The notes under the pieces were generated by a model that worked only from the letters and a program-made list of their open reading frames with translations, was not told the DNA's origin and made no database searches. From NCBI GenBank assembly GCA_018340375.1, contig JAFFJZ010000003.1, positions 25,420,001-25,484,000 on the forward strand: a DNA stretch of 64,000 nt. The letters are read 5' to 3'. Made by a program: the position numbers and the translations under genes. Positions within the stretch are counted from its first letter, which is position 1. Every line of letters starts with the position of its first letter. This stretch comes from Gonatopus flavifemur (Eukaryota > Arthropoda > Insecta > Hymenoptera > Dryinidae). This document shows, in pieces, positions 10,797 to 22,200 of the stretch.

Positions 10797-12111
10797 TATA
10801 TGGTCCTGTTCCTCATAGAACTTTGTAACTCGAGGATATATATTTTCCACGGATATACAATGTTCTCACAGTTCTTTTCTTCATCACAGCGAAGGATATG
10901 GCTTTTCTTTTTCTTCGTGATTATTACGCTTCTGCCTGTCACGTTATTAAAATAACCATCATCGTAAGAAAAATGCATATGGAATTGAAATACAAGCACC
11001 AGGCCTTGTCATTTTCATATTTGACGCGTATGAGGCGTACGATGAAACTGAGAGGTGAATAACACTGTATAGCTAAAGAAAGAGAGAGAGAAAAATGTCA
11101 TTCATTCAAAACACAGCTTGAGGGAAGCTACGCGTATGCAACTCACGTTAGCGTGAATGTAAAATAGTTGCATATTCAGTTGCGTATCACCACCTTACCC
11201 GCTAACAGAAAATTACTATCAAATCCACTTCCGAAAACTGCACTTTCCCTCAGCCACAGATTTTATTTGGTAATACTAAGAAAACAAGGCAATTTTATAA
11301 TTCACACCGAGGTTTTTCTTTGAATGTCAGATTGCCCAAATTTTCTCCTTCGCAAGATAATGAAGGAACCGACGAAGCACCACCTGCGGTGTAAAATGAA
11401 TTTTAACGAATCTCTCTTATCGCGCCTTTGTGAAGACCGGTGAAGGAAGGTTGTTCATAAATTTTCTACCACCGAGAGGATGGAATTTCCATGAGAACAT
11501 GGATCATTCGTCTTTCTTTTTCCATGCTTTTCTTTGTGCGTTTCTTCAACTACTTTTCTCTATTCTCTTTTAACCTTAGCCAAGGTGAGCAGCTACGGCA
11601 CGTAACAAATTTAACGTTCTTTCTTACATCCACGTGCAATCATCTTTGTTGGACCAGAAATGTCTATGAGTAAAAGTGCATCATCCTCATTCTTCTTTTG
11701 CTTCTTCTTCCTTCAAAGCGATTACAAATTTGTATTCACGCCATGCTCCCGTCATCCCAACCTCGTTACTGGCAATTTCCTCTCCGACCGTTAACCTCAG
11801 GAAGCGCCACCTCATGAAACGGTCTTATCGAACTCCCCAGCAAAGTATTTCTATGTTCAGGCTGTTCAGGCATTCTATTACGCCTCCGTAATAATCATCA
11901 GAATTTCGAAATAGCTCACGATAAGTGTGCTTCATTGATTCGAACCTCAATCGTGAATTAACACATAATGTGTCGATTCGATGATCAAATCGCAACATAT
12001 CTCTCTTAAATTCATTTTCTTCCCTCTTGATATATTCTAATCACTGGACAAAAATTCATCAAAGACTCGTCAAGAATTGTTATCTTATACACATCCTTAT
12101 GCACTGAGAGA
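10797..12111. other. Non-coding DNA between mariner remnant and MITE
   Basis: No recognised coding sequence. An (AG)-rich stretch sits at about 11081-11092, and pyrimidine-rich text at 11480-11720 gives rise to chance frames rich in F, S and L. No element ends were found. Confidence 0.4.
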
Positions 12112-12323
12112 AGAGTTTATTCGTATTTAATCAAGTTTACTTTGAATACGGCGGAATGAATATTTTTTCCACATAAACCTGTTAAAAAATCTCATATGAC
12201 ATTTTTTCACTGTCAATAAACCTTATCTGAGGATAATGAGTCATATTTGTATGTGATAAATATTTATTTCGCCGCTTCCAAAACAAGATTTATTAAATAC
12301 AAATAAACTCTTCTCTTAATGTG
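12112..12323. mobile_element. Foldback MITE, GAGAAGAGTTTATT ends (212 bp)
   Basis: The left end CACTGAGAGAAGAGTTTATT is repeated inverted at the right (AATAAACTCTTCTCTTAATGTG). A second paired block lies inward (TATTTAATCAAG against CTTGATTTATTAAATA-type text). The start CACTGAG matches the elements at 17118 and 19473. The flanks do not show a clean TA duplication. Confidence 0.6.
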
Positions 12324-15089
12324 AAATTTTCTAAATTCGATCAAATCCTCATAGTGGTGTTATGAATCTCATAAAGGTTCACAGATTTTGACTGATAATC
12401 CAATCAAACTCGATTGGTTTTTCACAACTAATCGCAGTCTAATGGTATCGGTTCTGGGTCAGATCGTAATTATGGTCGTGCATGTGTGGTATTCGAAGTA
12501 TTATCCAGTTTCGTGGATGCTACTATGAACTTTACTTCGATAGTCCTGTCTGTACCAAAGCTCAAAGTTCTGGAGCAGTCCAAAGTAAACTTTGGCTTAC
12601 AGTATTAAATCGTCATAAGCCATAATTCGAATCCTGTGCTTGTTTCTAAGATATTGTCGTAATCTTTCCCTGAAATCAATTCACGTTTCATTTTAAATCT
12701 CTTCAGCAAAATTCGTGTTCATTTTACAAGAGATCTGCAATAATTGCACGATAATTTTTCGTTCCGCAACCTACATCATCGAATACTACGTGAATCTAAA
12801 ATTTAATCTGATGAAATTCATTGCTCGATGGTAGATAAGCAAATTTCGGTAGTTTCAAGAGTAGAAAACAATTTATTTGAATCAATAAATTCACAACTAT
12901 TCACTTGTGTTGCAGAGAGATTTTGAATTCCCGCGTCAACAGGCGAGCTTTGAACAAAGCCAGGATTTACCGGACTCGTTGCTCTGCATTTGCGTAATCC
13001 ATGTCTGTCGCTGATTTAGTATTGTCCGTCGCCTTTGTCCCAAAAATGCTCTTTCCGATGAAACGAATGGCCTCCAACGTGACCCACTTTTGTTTGTCTT
13101 ATATGATTTATGGAAATTCAGAACAAAGCGGGATACTTCACGCGAGAAAAAATAATCGATTCATTTGGAGTCTACCGTAGTTTGTTGCGGTTTGAAATAT
13201 GGTCATCAACGACGTAATGATTACGATATCGATGGATTGATAAACAACGCTCGTCTTCGTGAATGCACAACAAAAATCACACGATCGAAATCGAAGAATT
13301 GAAACTTCAGAATACAGAAATATTCAATATTCAATTTGTCCACGTTTCATTCCAGTATTTTGGAACAAATAATTATGGAATAAATGAGAATGCATGCAGT
13401 GCAGAGCACAAAGTACCTGACAGCATTTTCCACTGACTTGCTCTCTCTCTCTCTTTTATTGTGATCATAGGTGCGAAAGGAATTCAGCATTTCTATCCTT
13501 TCGATGAAATATCCGATCCATAAATAAACATATGTGGATACTATTGTTCAATGAAAATTCATTATCGTGAATAACCATTCCAAAACAACTATTTTGATTA
13601 TACATGTGTGAAGAGTCTGCTTGATTATCGAATCGATTTTCCCTTTTCCAGCAAATTGGAAAATCAGTACAGAGAATGATCAAATGATGCAAAAGTACGA
13701 TATCAAAGTAACATGGCCAAACGCCAATGTTACGAACAAGAAATGTTCTACAAATTCTGATTTGGCGTTATCGCAAAGAGCGAAGAAGCACAAAACCTAA
13801 CCGAATGATGAGAAGTAGGCAAATCGTTTTTTTATTATTCTCTTCTTTTTTTTACAAAACCGTGGGTCAGAATATTTTCCATTCAAGAAATTGGCCAACA
13901 GCCAACACGATATGACAGAATTAAATGCTCCATTACAACCTCAATTACCAGTCTCATGTGTTCTGTTCTTGTCGCAACAAGGCATGGAAGATATGAGAAA
14001 AGGACTCGGATTCAATAACTCGCATTGATTTTCAAACGAGGAGAAAAACATCAAGCATCCCTGTTATAAAATTATATCATCGTTTCAATTCAAATTTATG
14101 GATTCTATTCATTTTGATTGAATTTCATAAAAAAAACGAAAACGCCCGTTCGAATTTCCCTGGACCTTATAAGTTTTATAAAACACTTCAGAAACTGATA
14201 AAATCACATCAAGACTGATATATCCGATCTATGCATTTCACAGCGTGTGATGAATTCGGTTCGAGTCGATATTAATTGTATTGTGTACCTTGTAAACGTC
14301 TAAACTCCTTGTTGAAACGTGCTTATACGATCTTTCCCTCCATTGACTCCTTTCAGCGTTCTTAAGTGGAAAACATGAAACCAGTGTTCCATGAGAATGA
14401 CCCGTATAACGGACCGAGAATGTTGGAATACACTTTTCGGAATACGTACATTATCGTACTGAAAAAAAGTACAAAGAGAAAAGAGTTCAAGTTAAGGATA
14501 TTAACCTCTTCTACGATGTTGGTATTACGGTATGTACCGTACTACGGCTACGGCTTTTTACCGCAGTTATCCAAATGTCCTTTGTTATGTCGACTGCATA
14601 AAAGTTTCCCTAGAGTTCGTGGAGTTAACTCTGTCTCGCTGGAAACTTTCAAGTAACTCGTATAATAATAATTACGGTAGGAGCGTAGGGAAGATATTTT
14701 TATCATTCCTTGTGTTAGGTATCTGTTTCGGATGTCTTTCGTAAGAATGTACCAAAGAATCTTACCCTGTAGCTAAGATTCTTCCTACGAAATTTATAAA
14801 TACAGTCTCCGTTGTGCAGTACAATTGAAATCTTAGACATTCGAAAATATATTAACAATTGACATCCATTCGAACCATGTTCGCCGAATTCGATAGAAGA
14901 AATTGCCTAGTCGTGGATGGAGTAAAAGAACAGGGAAATTCAAAATTGTTATGTGTCCTTTTGAATATTCAGCGATCCCACCAAACCTGACGGAGAGCAA
15001 TAGTTTGAGATAGGCATAACAGCTGAGCGGAGGGAATTTATATTGAGCTTCCGTTAATTGATAACAGAGTTCATATTATCGTCCCCACG
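12324..15089. other. Non-coding DNA without recognised element
   Basis: No coding frame with recognisable similarity. It contains a (CT)n run at about 13439-13454. The frames at 14366-14744 have no family resemblance. Confidence 0.4.
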
Positions 15090-15525
15090 CACGGAGAAAA
15101 AAGAATAATGATAATCACTAAGCGAATAGTAAAATATGGACACACCAAACTGCGCAATCATAAGAACTATAATAAACGGCTCAATCAAAATTACCATACG
15201 CTTAGTTAACCCTAGAGCGGGCATGTAGGGTCTTTTAGGACCCCAGGACATTTTTTTCTACCCCAGCATCTGAGCCTCTCTTCATCTCTGTAGTTTGTCA
15301 CCCAAATATTTTCAAAGTATACATCCCCACGAACAAAAACCGCCTATAGTGAGTTGAAATCCGTTTAATTTCAAATGAGTTAGAGCCATTTGAAATTTCC
15401 TGTGTTTTTCACGTGCTCATTCTAGGGTTAAACCAACAATACGTTCAGTTACAATAACAATGCGGTTGATTGTAGTGACCAAATGTTTGGTCCGTCTATA
15501 TTTTACTATACCAGTTTTCTCCGTG
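15090..15525. mobile_element. CACGGAG-type element, split by a piggyBac-like MITE
   Basis: The left end CACGGAGAAAAAAG is repeated, inverted, at the right (TTTTCTCCGTG). A longer paired arm inside reads AGTAAAATATGGACACACC at about 15130 and, reversed, AGTAAAATATAGACGGACC at about 15489-15508. After subtracting the nested 218-bp element the original was roughly 215 bp. Flanking dinucleotides are CG on the left and TG on the right, not a clean TA. Confidence 0.6.
15210..15427. mobile_element. piggyBac-like MITE (218 bp), TTAA duplicated
   Basis: TTAA lies at 15206-15209 and 15428-15431. The left end CCCTAGAGCGGGCATG and the right end, reversed, CCCTAGAATGAGCACG form an imperfect 16-bp TIR. 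It sits inside the CACGGAG element, so it is the younger insertion. No coding capacity; it would depend on a piggyBac transposase encoded elsewhere. Confidence 0.75.
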
Positions 15526-15569
15526 TGTTAGTAATACATACCAAGATAAATTGCGTTGAAACAGTATTG

Positions 15570-15695
15570 GCGCAGGTTTGGATTATCAGCTTATCCAAAC
15601 ATTCGGATTATCTAAATATCCGAATACCCGGATGTTTATGTAATCCGGATAACCGAATCATTTATTCAATTTTTTGGACATTCGTATATCCGAAA
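15570..15695. repeat. Cluster of short ATCCGAAT/ATTCGGAT inverted words
   Basis: Within about 125 bases there are at least six copies of CGGATN or its reverse complement (for example TTCGGATTATC, ATATCCGAATA, CCCGGATG, AATCCGGATAACCGAATC, TATATCCGAAAA). They make several overlapping small hairpins. No outer element ends were recognised. It could be the internal part of a decayed MITE. Confidence 0.45.
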
Positions 15696-16847
15696 ATTCA
15701 AAAACTCTTGATAAAAATCCAACCCTCATTACCATTGATTCACGTGCCTACAAAGACGTTTCGGTCAATTCATCGATATTCACAAACTATTAAATTTATA
15801 ATTCATTTATATTTGATAGAAAAATGTTTAAAAACGAGAATTATGAACGAGAATTTCGGAAACAACTCCCACTAATATCAAAATGTTGATACTTCAACTC
15901 ATGTTCGAATCATAGATCAAAGGTTAGTGAAATGAAAACAAAAAATTCCAAGAAAAAAGTGATGATCAGGTCATGGAATTCGATTAAACATACGAAATCC
16001 AAGAAAGATTTTTGAAATTCATATATATTTTATAAATTTTTCGATAATTCTGAAGTTGGTGAATGTTTCTCAAATAAATTATCAAGTCAGGCTTCGTAAT
16101 TTAACTGAAAAGCATATATCAAGATTTCACCATCTCGACCCTGAGATCCTTTCATTTATTTCAAGTCATTCAACAAATAGTGATTTCCACATCTACTAGA
16201 CGTGCCTGCTATTCTTGACGTGTTTAATTTTCAAAATGTTAAAGCTCTGATGAAATGCATACATACGAATTGTTTGTAAGGGAACGTTGAAAAGGGCGTG
16301 TTTAGTGATATGTCACGGAAGGTTCCTTCTCCTTTCAAGTACGTCAACCGTCGTTTCTTTGGAACCTGAACTTTCCATCACCCCTTCAAGCCTGTATTAG
16401 CAAATTTGTGAACGCAAATTCTGTTCACGAATCCAAATAGGAAAGTCAATCCTCTTTTTGCTTAAATTGACAGTCATTTTTTCAAACGTTGATAAATTCT
16501 TTCTAAATATTGATAGACTCGGTCTTTCCTCGCAGGGGTATTTTTTTCCATTGTTGATGACAGTTAAATTGAAGGGGAAATTTATAGAAAATTTATGAAA
16601 TATATTCTTCCTTTCCCTCTCCGTTTTTCAATCACTCTCAACAGAACATATTGCGGAAGATGGGGAGAGTACACAAAGGAAACGGTTTATTCATAGTTAA
16701 GAAATGTATATTTGATTATAGTGGAATAAACATTCATGATTCTCACAAATATGATGTATTAATTATAATTATTATCAACGAATGTTTATTTCTACTAAAT
16801 ATCACTTGTTTATTATCAATGAAATATATTTACATAGATTGAAATTG
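15696..16847. other. Non-coding DNA; one small hairpin at 16722-16796
   Basis: No coding sequence recognised. GAATAAACATTCATGAT at about 16722 pairs with CGAATGTTTATTTC at about 16780-16793, framing an AT-rich core, possibly a small MITE inserted just ahead of the retrotransposon fragment. Confidence 0.35.
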
Positions 16848-17117
16848 TAGTGTTCTTCGAATAAACTGCAACTAAATACTGCGAAATGTGAAGTTATGAG
16901 ACTGTCGCGTAAAATGCATCCGACGTTATTTTCATATGAATTGAACGGCTCTAGCTTGGAAGTTGTGCAGAGTATGCGTGATTCAGGAATTATAATTTAT
17001 TCTAAGTTCTATTTCACCCTGCATTATCATTATACGGTTGATGCTGCTATGAAGCAGCTTGGGTTTTTGAAGCATATGTCTAAAGATTTCAAAGAACCCT
17101 CACCACTGATTACGCTG

Positions 17118-17389
17118 CACTGAGAACCCAATTTTTTAGATTGAAAGGAAATTTTGTTTGCCCTCATTCTAATAAATATTTTTTTTAATGGAAGAATTCT
17201 TCATCAGATCGAAACAAAAAATTTTCAAATTAAGACAAAAATATATTCCTCCTTGAATTCGAAGAATATAATTTTAATTCAATGAAAAATTTTCTCATTG
17301 GAATGAACTACCTTTTCCATTGAAAACAACATTCATCAGAATGAAGGCAAAGAAATTTTCTTTCAATCTAAGAAATCGGGCTCTCAGTG
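17118..17389. mobile_element. CACTGAG MITE (272 bp) inserted in the reverse transcriptase remnant
   Basis: The 37-base ends are inverted copies with four mismatches; the inner part AGATTGAAAG is shared by both. The flanks are TG (17116-17117) and TA (17390-17391). If the left TG is a mutated TA, removing the element and one TA gives an uninterrupted frame, Leu then TyrLysThrLeu, exactly where the retrotransposon family expects it. The change CTA to CTG is silent for leucine. The TIRs continue inward as more paired AT-rich text. Confidence 0.85.
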
Positions 17390-17560
17390 TATACAAAACT
17401 TTAGTAAGACCCAATTCAGAATATGCGTCTCAGATTTGGTCGCCTCGCCATGATAAATATTGTAAACTCATCGAGGCAGGTCGACACAAGTGTTTGCGTT
17501 TCCTAGCTTTCAAAAATCTCATTCCCATGGCTATAACCTACCATGATCATGGGCCATTAA

Positions 17561-18324
17561 CCCTTAACATGCATACCAGGGTCACAGTGACCCTGTAAAC
17601 GAATTAAAGCGTCAAATAATACATGTTACTGTTTGAAAATTCCATAAGTAACGCCATCTAAAATCGGATTTGATTATAAAGTGACGATAATGACGATAGA
17701 CAGGTCGAATTAACTGCTCAATGTTTATTTAACAGCTATCGAATGTTGACGTTGGTTGACGTCGAAAGTGATCTTTTTTATAAGCTGAAAAAACTGTGTT
17801 TTTTGATCAGTGAGGTGAGTGAAACGAATTTATATTTCCGATTCAAATTAATTCCTATACTGCAATGGAACGTTTTCTAAACATTGACAAAACGTACTTC
17901 ATTAATCACACAGGGTCACGGTGACCCTAGTGTGCATGATATGTGGGTTTCCCTCAGAAAAGACCACTTGTTCAATCATCAGAATAAATACACTTTTATA
18001 AGAATTCACATTTCTAATACTTTTTCCCTGAAAGTTACACACCTGAATATGACACGTGTACAATATGTATTAAGCCTCAATATTCAAGACTCAAAAAGTT
18101 ACAATTTTTTCAATAAACACATCATTTATGGAAAACTTGAATTTTTCAACAATTTTTTCTACAATGTCGATAGCAAAAAAATTCAGTTGTCATTATTTAG
18201 GCCTCTTCTTCAATGTTTCTACTACACTTCAGAATTTTTTCATATTTATATCATTCATTCTTGCAAAATTATAAACAATTGAAAATCAACAGGGTCACCG
18301 TGACCCTGGTATGCATGTTAAGGG
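17561..18324. mobile_element. piggyBac-like non-autonomous element (764 bp) with exact TTAA duplication
   Basis: TTAA flanks it at 17557-17560 and 18325-18328. The TIRs start CCCTTAACATGCATACCAGG and continue for about 36 bp with one mismatch; their inner part is the palindrome AGGGTCACNGTGACCCT. A third copy of that palindrome lies inside at 17911-17927 next to TGCATGAT. The only long frame (17884-18282) has no transposase similarity. Removing the element and one TTAA joins HGPL to MKSFNMTTLEARR in frame in the surrounding retrotransposon remnant, which proves insertion into an already existing copy. Confidence 0.92.
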
Positions 18325-18830
18325 TTAATGAAGTCATTCAATATGACCACCCTTGAAGCTCGTAGGTTGGTTAACGACTTTGTCACCATTTTCAAGGTCA
18401 TCAATGGTCAAATCAGCTGTCCTCAACTTTTCTCTCTCCCAAATTTCACTGTATCACCTAAGATTCTCAGGAAACCATCACTTTTCAATGTTCCAATGTT
18501 TACTTCACATTTTTTTATGCTAATCCAATTAACCGTATTATAAAGATGATCTTGATTTCTTTTCGGAATCAGTTTCAATCTTCAAAACTGCGGCCCTGAG
18601 GGCATCTTCTGACAAATGTGTGAGTTTATATAATAATACATTTGTTATTCTACAATTATACTTGATGATTTGTGATAATTTGCACTATGTCAAACTGAAA
18701 TTTATTCACTCTTGTGCTTTTTATGATAATTTTTCTCTTGTTAAATCGCCATTGAATTGTTTATATACTCACGAACCTAAAGGACGTTTTTCCCCGTGGA
18801 ATAAATCAAATTGAATCGAATATATTTGAT

Positions 18831-19101
18831 CAAAAAAAGCATTCTTTCCGCCATTAGTAGATATATAGTACGTTTGTTGACTGGGTATAAATAAACCTTT
18901 TCCTCAGAGTACCTGTGCTAATTCAATAGCCTCTTCTCTCTGATCAAAGATCCCATGCATGCCGATTAAACGTGGAGAATTTCAAAAGGAACTGATTAAT
19001 ATCTATTAAATCTGAATCGAAATTTCGCACGTTTAATATGGAAGTATTGGAGAACTATTCGTTTTTTCTATGTCATAAGAAAACTTCGGCATAGTAATCA
19101 C
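18831..19101. other. Non-coding spacer
   Basis: Short AT-rich stretch after the retrotransposon tail. Nothing recognised. Confidence 0.4.
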
Positions 19102-19200
19102 GGTGGTATGCAGAGTGAGGTCTGAGACTAGGATCGGTCCTACGCAATGTATAAGGTTATGGACTGGCACTGGGTCTCAGGCCTGACTCTGCATACCACC
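19102..19200. repeat. 99-bp hairpin element with 27-bp arms
   Basis: GGTGGTATGCAGAGTGAGG at 19102 is repeated inverted, ending ACTCTGCATACCACC at 19200; the arms are 27 bases with two mismatches. The loop is GC-richer than its surroundings. No clear target duplication was found, so it could be a tiny MITE or a structured non-coding element. Confidence 0.6.
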
Positions 19201-19318
19201 CTCATTGACCTATATTGTTCTGAGTGAGAAAAAAACGTGGAAATACGTCCACGAAACGATTTGCATAAACCTACTGGTCCCGTTTTCTACAATATACTAT
19301 ACATCATCTCCCTACCCG

Positions 19319-19782
19319 CACTCAGAGGAAAAAAGTTGCTGAAACAGCAAACCTCGAGAATTTGCTTTGCTGATATAACAAAACTTGTTGCTGAATTAGA
19401 AAAAAATTTGCTATTACAGCAAAACTCTAGGTCTTTTAACAAGCGCTTGCCATTCCGCAATCCGGAATTGTACACTGAAAGAAATTTAAATAGTCACATC
19501 AACTCTTTGAGGACAACTGTTCAAATTCAGTATAATAAGGGAACTTGTTTATAGTAATGCCAAATATTCATGTACTTGCATGAAGTATACACAGAGTTCG
19601 TTTTGAGGACAACTATTCATTATAGTTGCTATGGCTATAAAGTTTTCTGAGTGTAAATATACAGACGGCTAGAAAAGGTTGCTGAATTAGCAAATATTTT
19701 TGCTCTAACAGCAACCGTTTTGCTAATTTAGCAAAGCAGATTTTTCAAAACCGCTTTTCGAACAAGAATTTTTCTCTGCGTG
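19319..19782. mobile_element. CAC-type element with many GCTG...CAGC mini-palindromes, split by a nested MITE
   Basis: The left end CACTCAGAGGAAAAAAG and the right end, reversed, CACGCAGAGAAAAATTC match over about 17 bases. The interior repeats the word pair TTGCTGAA / ACAGCAAA at least six times, as in TTGCTGAATTAGCAAA. CG dinucleotides flank both ends (19317-19318 and 19783-19784). It is interrupted by the element at 19473-19653. Confidence 0.55.
19473..19653. mobile_element. CACTGAAAG MITE (181 bp), TA duplicated, nested
   Basis: TA lies at 19471-19472 and 19654-19655. The left end CACTGAAAGAAATTTAAAT and the right end, reversed, CACTCAGAAAACTTTATAG form an imperfect TIR. The interior has GAGGACAACTGTTCA and GAGGACAACTATTCA in direct orientation (about 19510 and 19598), a possible subterminal repeat. 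Confidence 0.65.
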
Positions 19783-20557
19783 CGGTTAAAAGAAAATTTG
19801 TAAACTCTGTATACAAAGTTTGGAAGCAATCGATACGTACTTTTGTGCATTTAAATAACTACAGATTCAATGAGAATTTAAATCAATTTTGTTATAAAAA
19901 GAAATTCAAAATCATATTGTATTTCAATTGATAGGAATGTGGGAGATTCAATACAAAATTATGTGTGTTGATCGCTTCCAAAGCTTTTTCATTCAAATTT
20001 ATACAAATATTTTCCTTAGTATACATTATTCACATTACTAAATCAGCTTTCAACGAGCAAAAATCCATGCACTGATGGACTCCACAAAAATTGATGCACT
20101 GCATTGAAGATGAAAGAGAATTCTATTTTTCTATTGATTCGAGTATTCAAGAAACACTTCTATCTGATATCTTCGTAGAATACACTGTTGACTGGATATA
20201 ATCCATAGCAGCTTTTGAATGTCACAGGAAAAATCATGTGAGTTAGTGCGATTTTGAGAGTTATCTTGAACCATTCGAAAATAGCAAAAATTGGCAAAGG
20301 TCCTCTTCTGATCTTGTCACAACCGTTATGCTGACTAATATCAAAATCTCCACATCTCGAGTTCTCAGCAAAAGAAGATATTGAAAGCAAGAATTTGCTT
20401 CATTTCAAAATCTAGTTTTCTGGGTATCACAATAGAACCCACTATTCATTTCTTCGTGAAAAAAAAGGATTAGATCTTTTTATTAGAATATATTTCAAAT
20501 TTGTTTATTTCTTTCTCTTACGAGTATCATTTCTAAATCGGTGGTAATTTTCAGAGT
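19783..20557. other. Non-coding DNA without recognised element
   Basis: AT-rich; no coding-like frame and no matched ends seen. Confidence 0.4.
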
Positions 20558-20643
20558 GGGAAAATTCCCGAAATCATATATAATTCAAATATGACTTATA
20601 TATAAAGTATATTGAATTATATATAATTTTGAAAATTTTCCCG
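20558..20643. repeat. Palindromic AT-rich repeat, family P, copy 2
   Basis: The left half GGGAAAATTCCCGAAATC plus ATATATAATTC pairs with the right half GAATTATATATAATTTTG plus AAAATTTTCCCG. This is the best-preserved of three copies in the window; the whole 86 bases can fold as one hairpin. Confidence 0.6.
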
Positions 20644-20713
20644 AACGCGAGAATCTGCATAACTTTCAAGACTGCACGGAGAAAAGTATTAGGTCTGATT
20701 AACATTCGCTCTA

Positions 20714-20953
20714 CACGGAAAAAAGAAAACACTACTGGTTACTGTGAATGACAGCGATCGGTTGGAAAACACATGAAAACAAGCTTGAATAATGAAGATT
20801 AGCGCGATCACAGTGATGGGTATTGTAATGAAATTCGTCAATGCTGATTGGACAGTAATGAGGACTGGGAAACGCAGTACTATATGGAATCAATCTAAGT
20901 TTCAATGTATTTTTCTGATTCACAGTAACCATTGCTGTTTTCTTTCTCCCGTG
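20714..20953. mobile_element. CACGGAAAAAAG MITE (240 bp), TA duplicated, nested
   Basis: TA lies at 20712-20713 and 20954-20955. The left end runs CACGGAAAAAAGAAAACA, then GGTTACTGTGAAT; the right end, reversed, runs CACGGGAGAAAGAAAACA, then GGTTACTGTGAAT. The TIR is about 44 bp with few differences. No coding capacity. Confidence 0.8.
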
Positions 20954-21318
20954 TAGTTCTCATCGCGATTTTAAAATAGGAATCGAATGATGACTCGCGA
21001 TTTGGCGAGGGGCCGTTCACTCTCGAGTCAAAAAGAGTGAAATTAATGTTGAAGAATACTCGTTTCCCGATTGCACGATTCAAACGACTCCATTTGATTT
21101 TCTTACGTTAAATACATCAAATAAGAAAGAGCCTGACTCGCATGATTCCCAGTGATCAGTTACTATGTGTGAAGTTGCATTTAATAATTTGGGATGATTC
21201 GCTCTGACTCGCATTGACTCGTTCCTTATTTGCACTGACTTCCTCGACTCATTCTTTATTCCTATCAGTGGAATGATTCATTTCATTATCACACTCATTT
21301 TCTACTATTTTAAATGCA

Positions 21319-21568
21319 CACTGTAAAAAATAATCAAAATCTTCCTGTACGAAGCAACCGGAAAATTCCGATCATGGGATAGAAAAGCAATTTCCGGTAC
21401 ATGTATATAAATTCACCTTCAATTCAACTGAAAATTCCGAACTGTATAGGATTTTCACTATCATTTTCCAGTAAGTTTTTGGTGAAATACGGAAAATTCC
21501 TAACGCACGTATGCGTTGATTACTTCCAAACGTTTATGTCAACTTTTCCATGGACATTTTTTACAGTG
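21319..21568. mobile_element. CACTGTAAAAAA MITE (250 bp) inside the hAT-like element
   Basis: The left end CACTGTAAAAAATAATC and the right end, reversed, CACTGTAAAAAATGTCC match for 14 bases. The right flank is TA (21569-21570); the left flank is CA. The interior contains several GGAAAATTCC words, as in the 6887 element. This is the innermost level of a three-level nest. Confidence 0.7.
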
Positions 21569-21639
21569 TACGCTTCATTCACCTCATGATACTTTGTCAA
21601 TTTTGTTATTACAAGTGCTGAATAAAATCTCATAGAAGA

Positions 21640-22200
21640 TTCCACACAACATCCCAGTTCTTGAAGAATTCTTAAAGAGCTCTTTTCAAAGAGTTCATTA
21701 TAGATTCTGTCATGAGAGTTCTTCAAGAATTCATCAAGAATACAATCAGATCCCAAAAAATTCTTACAGCATTCTCAAGGACCTGGTACAAGAGTTCATA
21801 AGGCACTTTTCATGAATTCGCAATGTATTTGTAAAGAACCCCCCGTTCAGAATGAATCCCTGGAAGGATTTTCTTTCGTCCAAAAGAACTCGAAGAATTC
21901 AGTAAACAATTCCGGAAAAAGTCTTTAAGCATCAAAAAAGAATTCTTGAAAGATTCTATAAGAGTTTTCAAAGGATTCCAAGAGATTTCTTGAAGAACTC
22001 CACAAAAGTTCTTGAAAAATTCTTGGAGAGCTCTGGAATTATTTTGCCATATAACAATATAATCGAACCAAGAGTTTGCCTACAAATCCTGACACAAGGT
22101 TGGAAATAACTTCAAGATCATAGAAAATTCCAGAATCATTCTTGGAAAATTATTTTAAAATCCCTTGCAAAAACTTCAAAAGATCTTGAGGAGCCTGATC
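21640..22200. repeat. Degenerate array of TTCTTGAAGAATTC-like words
   Basis: The stretch repeats variants of AGTTCTTGAAGAATTC, AAGATTCT and CAAGAGTT every 20-40 bases (for example 21658, 21718, 21947, 22000 and 22010). It looks like a decayed simple satellite with self-complementary words. It lies wholly within the hAT-like element. Confidence 0.55.

Larger units (their letters stand above)
16848..18830 (+). pseudogene. 3' part of a jockey/CR1-like non-LTR retrotransposon (reverse transcriptase C-terminus), twice interrupted
   Basis: Three blocks read in one order as the late part of a non-LTR reverse transcriptase. Block 1 (16851-17117) reads CSSNKLQLNTAKCEVM, then AMKQLGFLKHMSKDF. Block 2 (17392-17560) reads LVRPNSEYASQIWSP, typical of the end of the domain. 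Block 3 (18329-18605) reads TTLEARR, then IFKVINGQISCPQL, and, after a frame change near 18541, DLDFFSESVSIFKTAALRA. These are family-typical motifs; the class assignment is from memory of the family. A CACTG MITE separates blocks 1 and 2 and a piggyBac-like MITE separates blocks 2 and 3. The catalytic region upstream is absent: a stop lies at 16848 and unrelated sequence precedes it. An A-rich, untranslated-looking tail runs to about 18830. 5' truncation is usual for such elements. It cannot be active. Confidence 0.8.

Noticed and set aside
17884..18282. 132-codon frame inside the piggyBac-like element
   Set aside because: No DDE/D transposase motifs or cysteine-rich tail; it reads through an internal palindrome and AT-rich text, so it is not a transposase.
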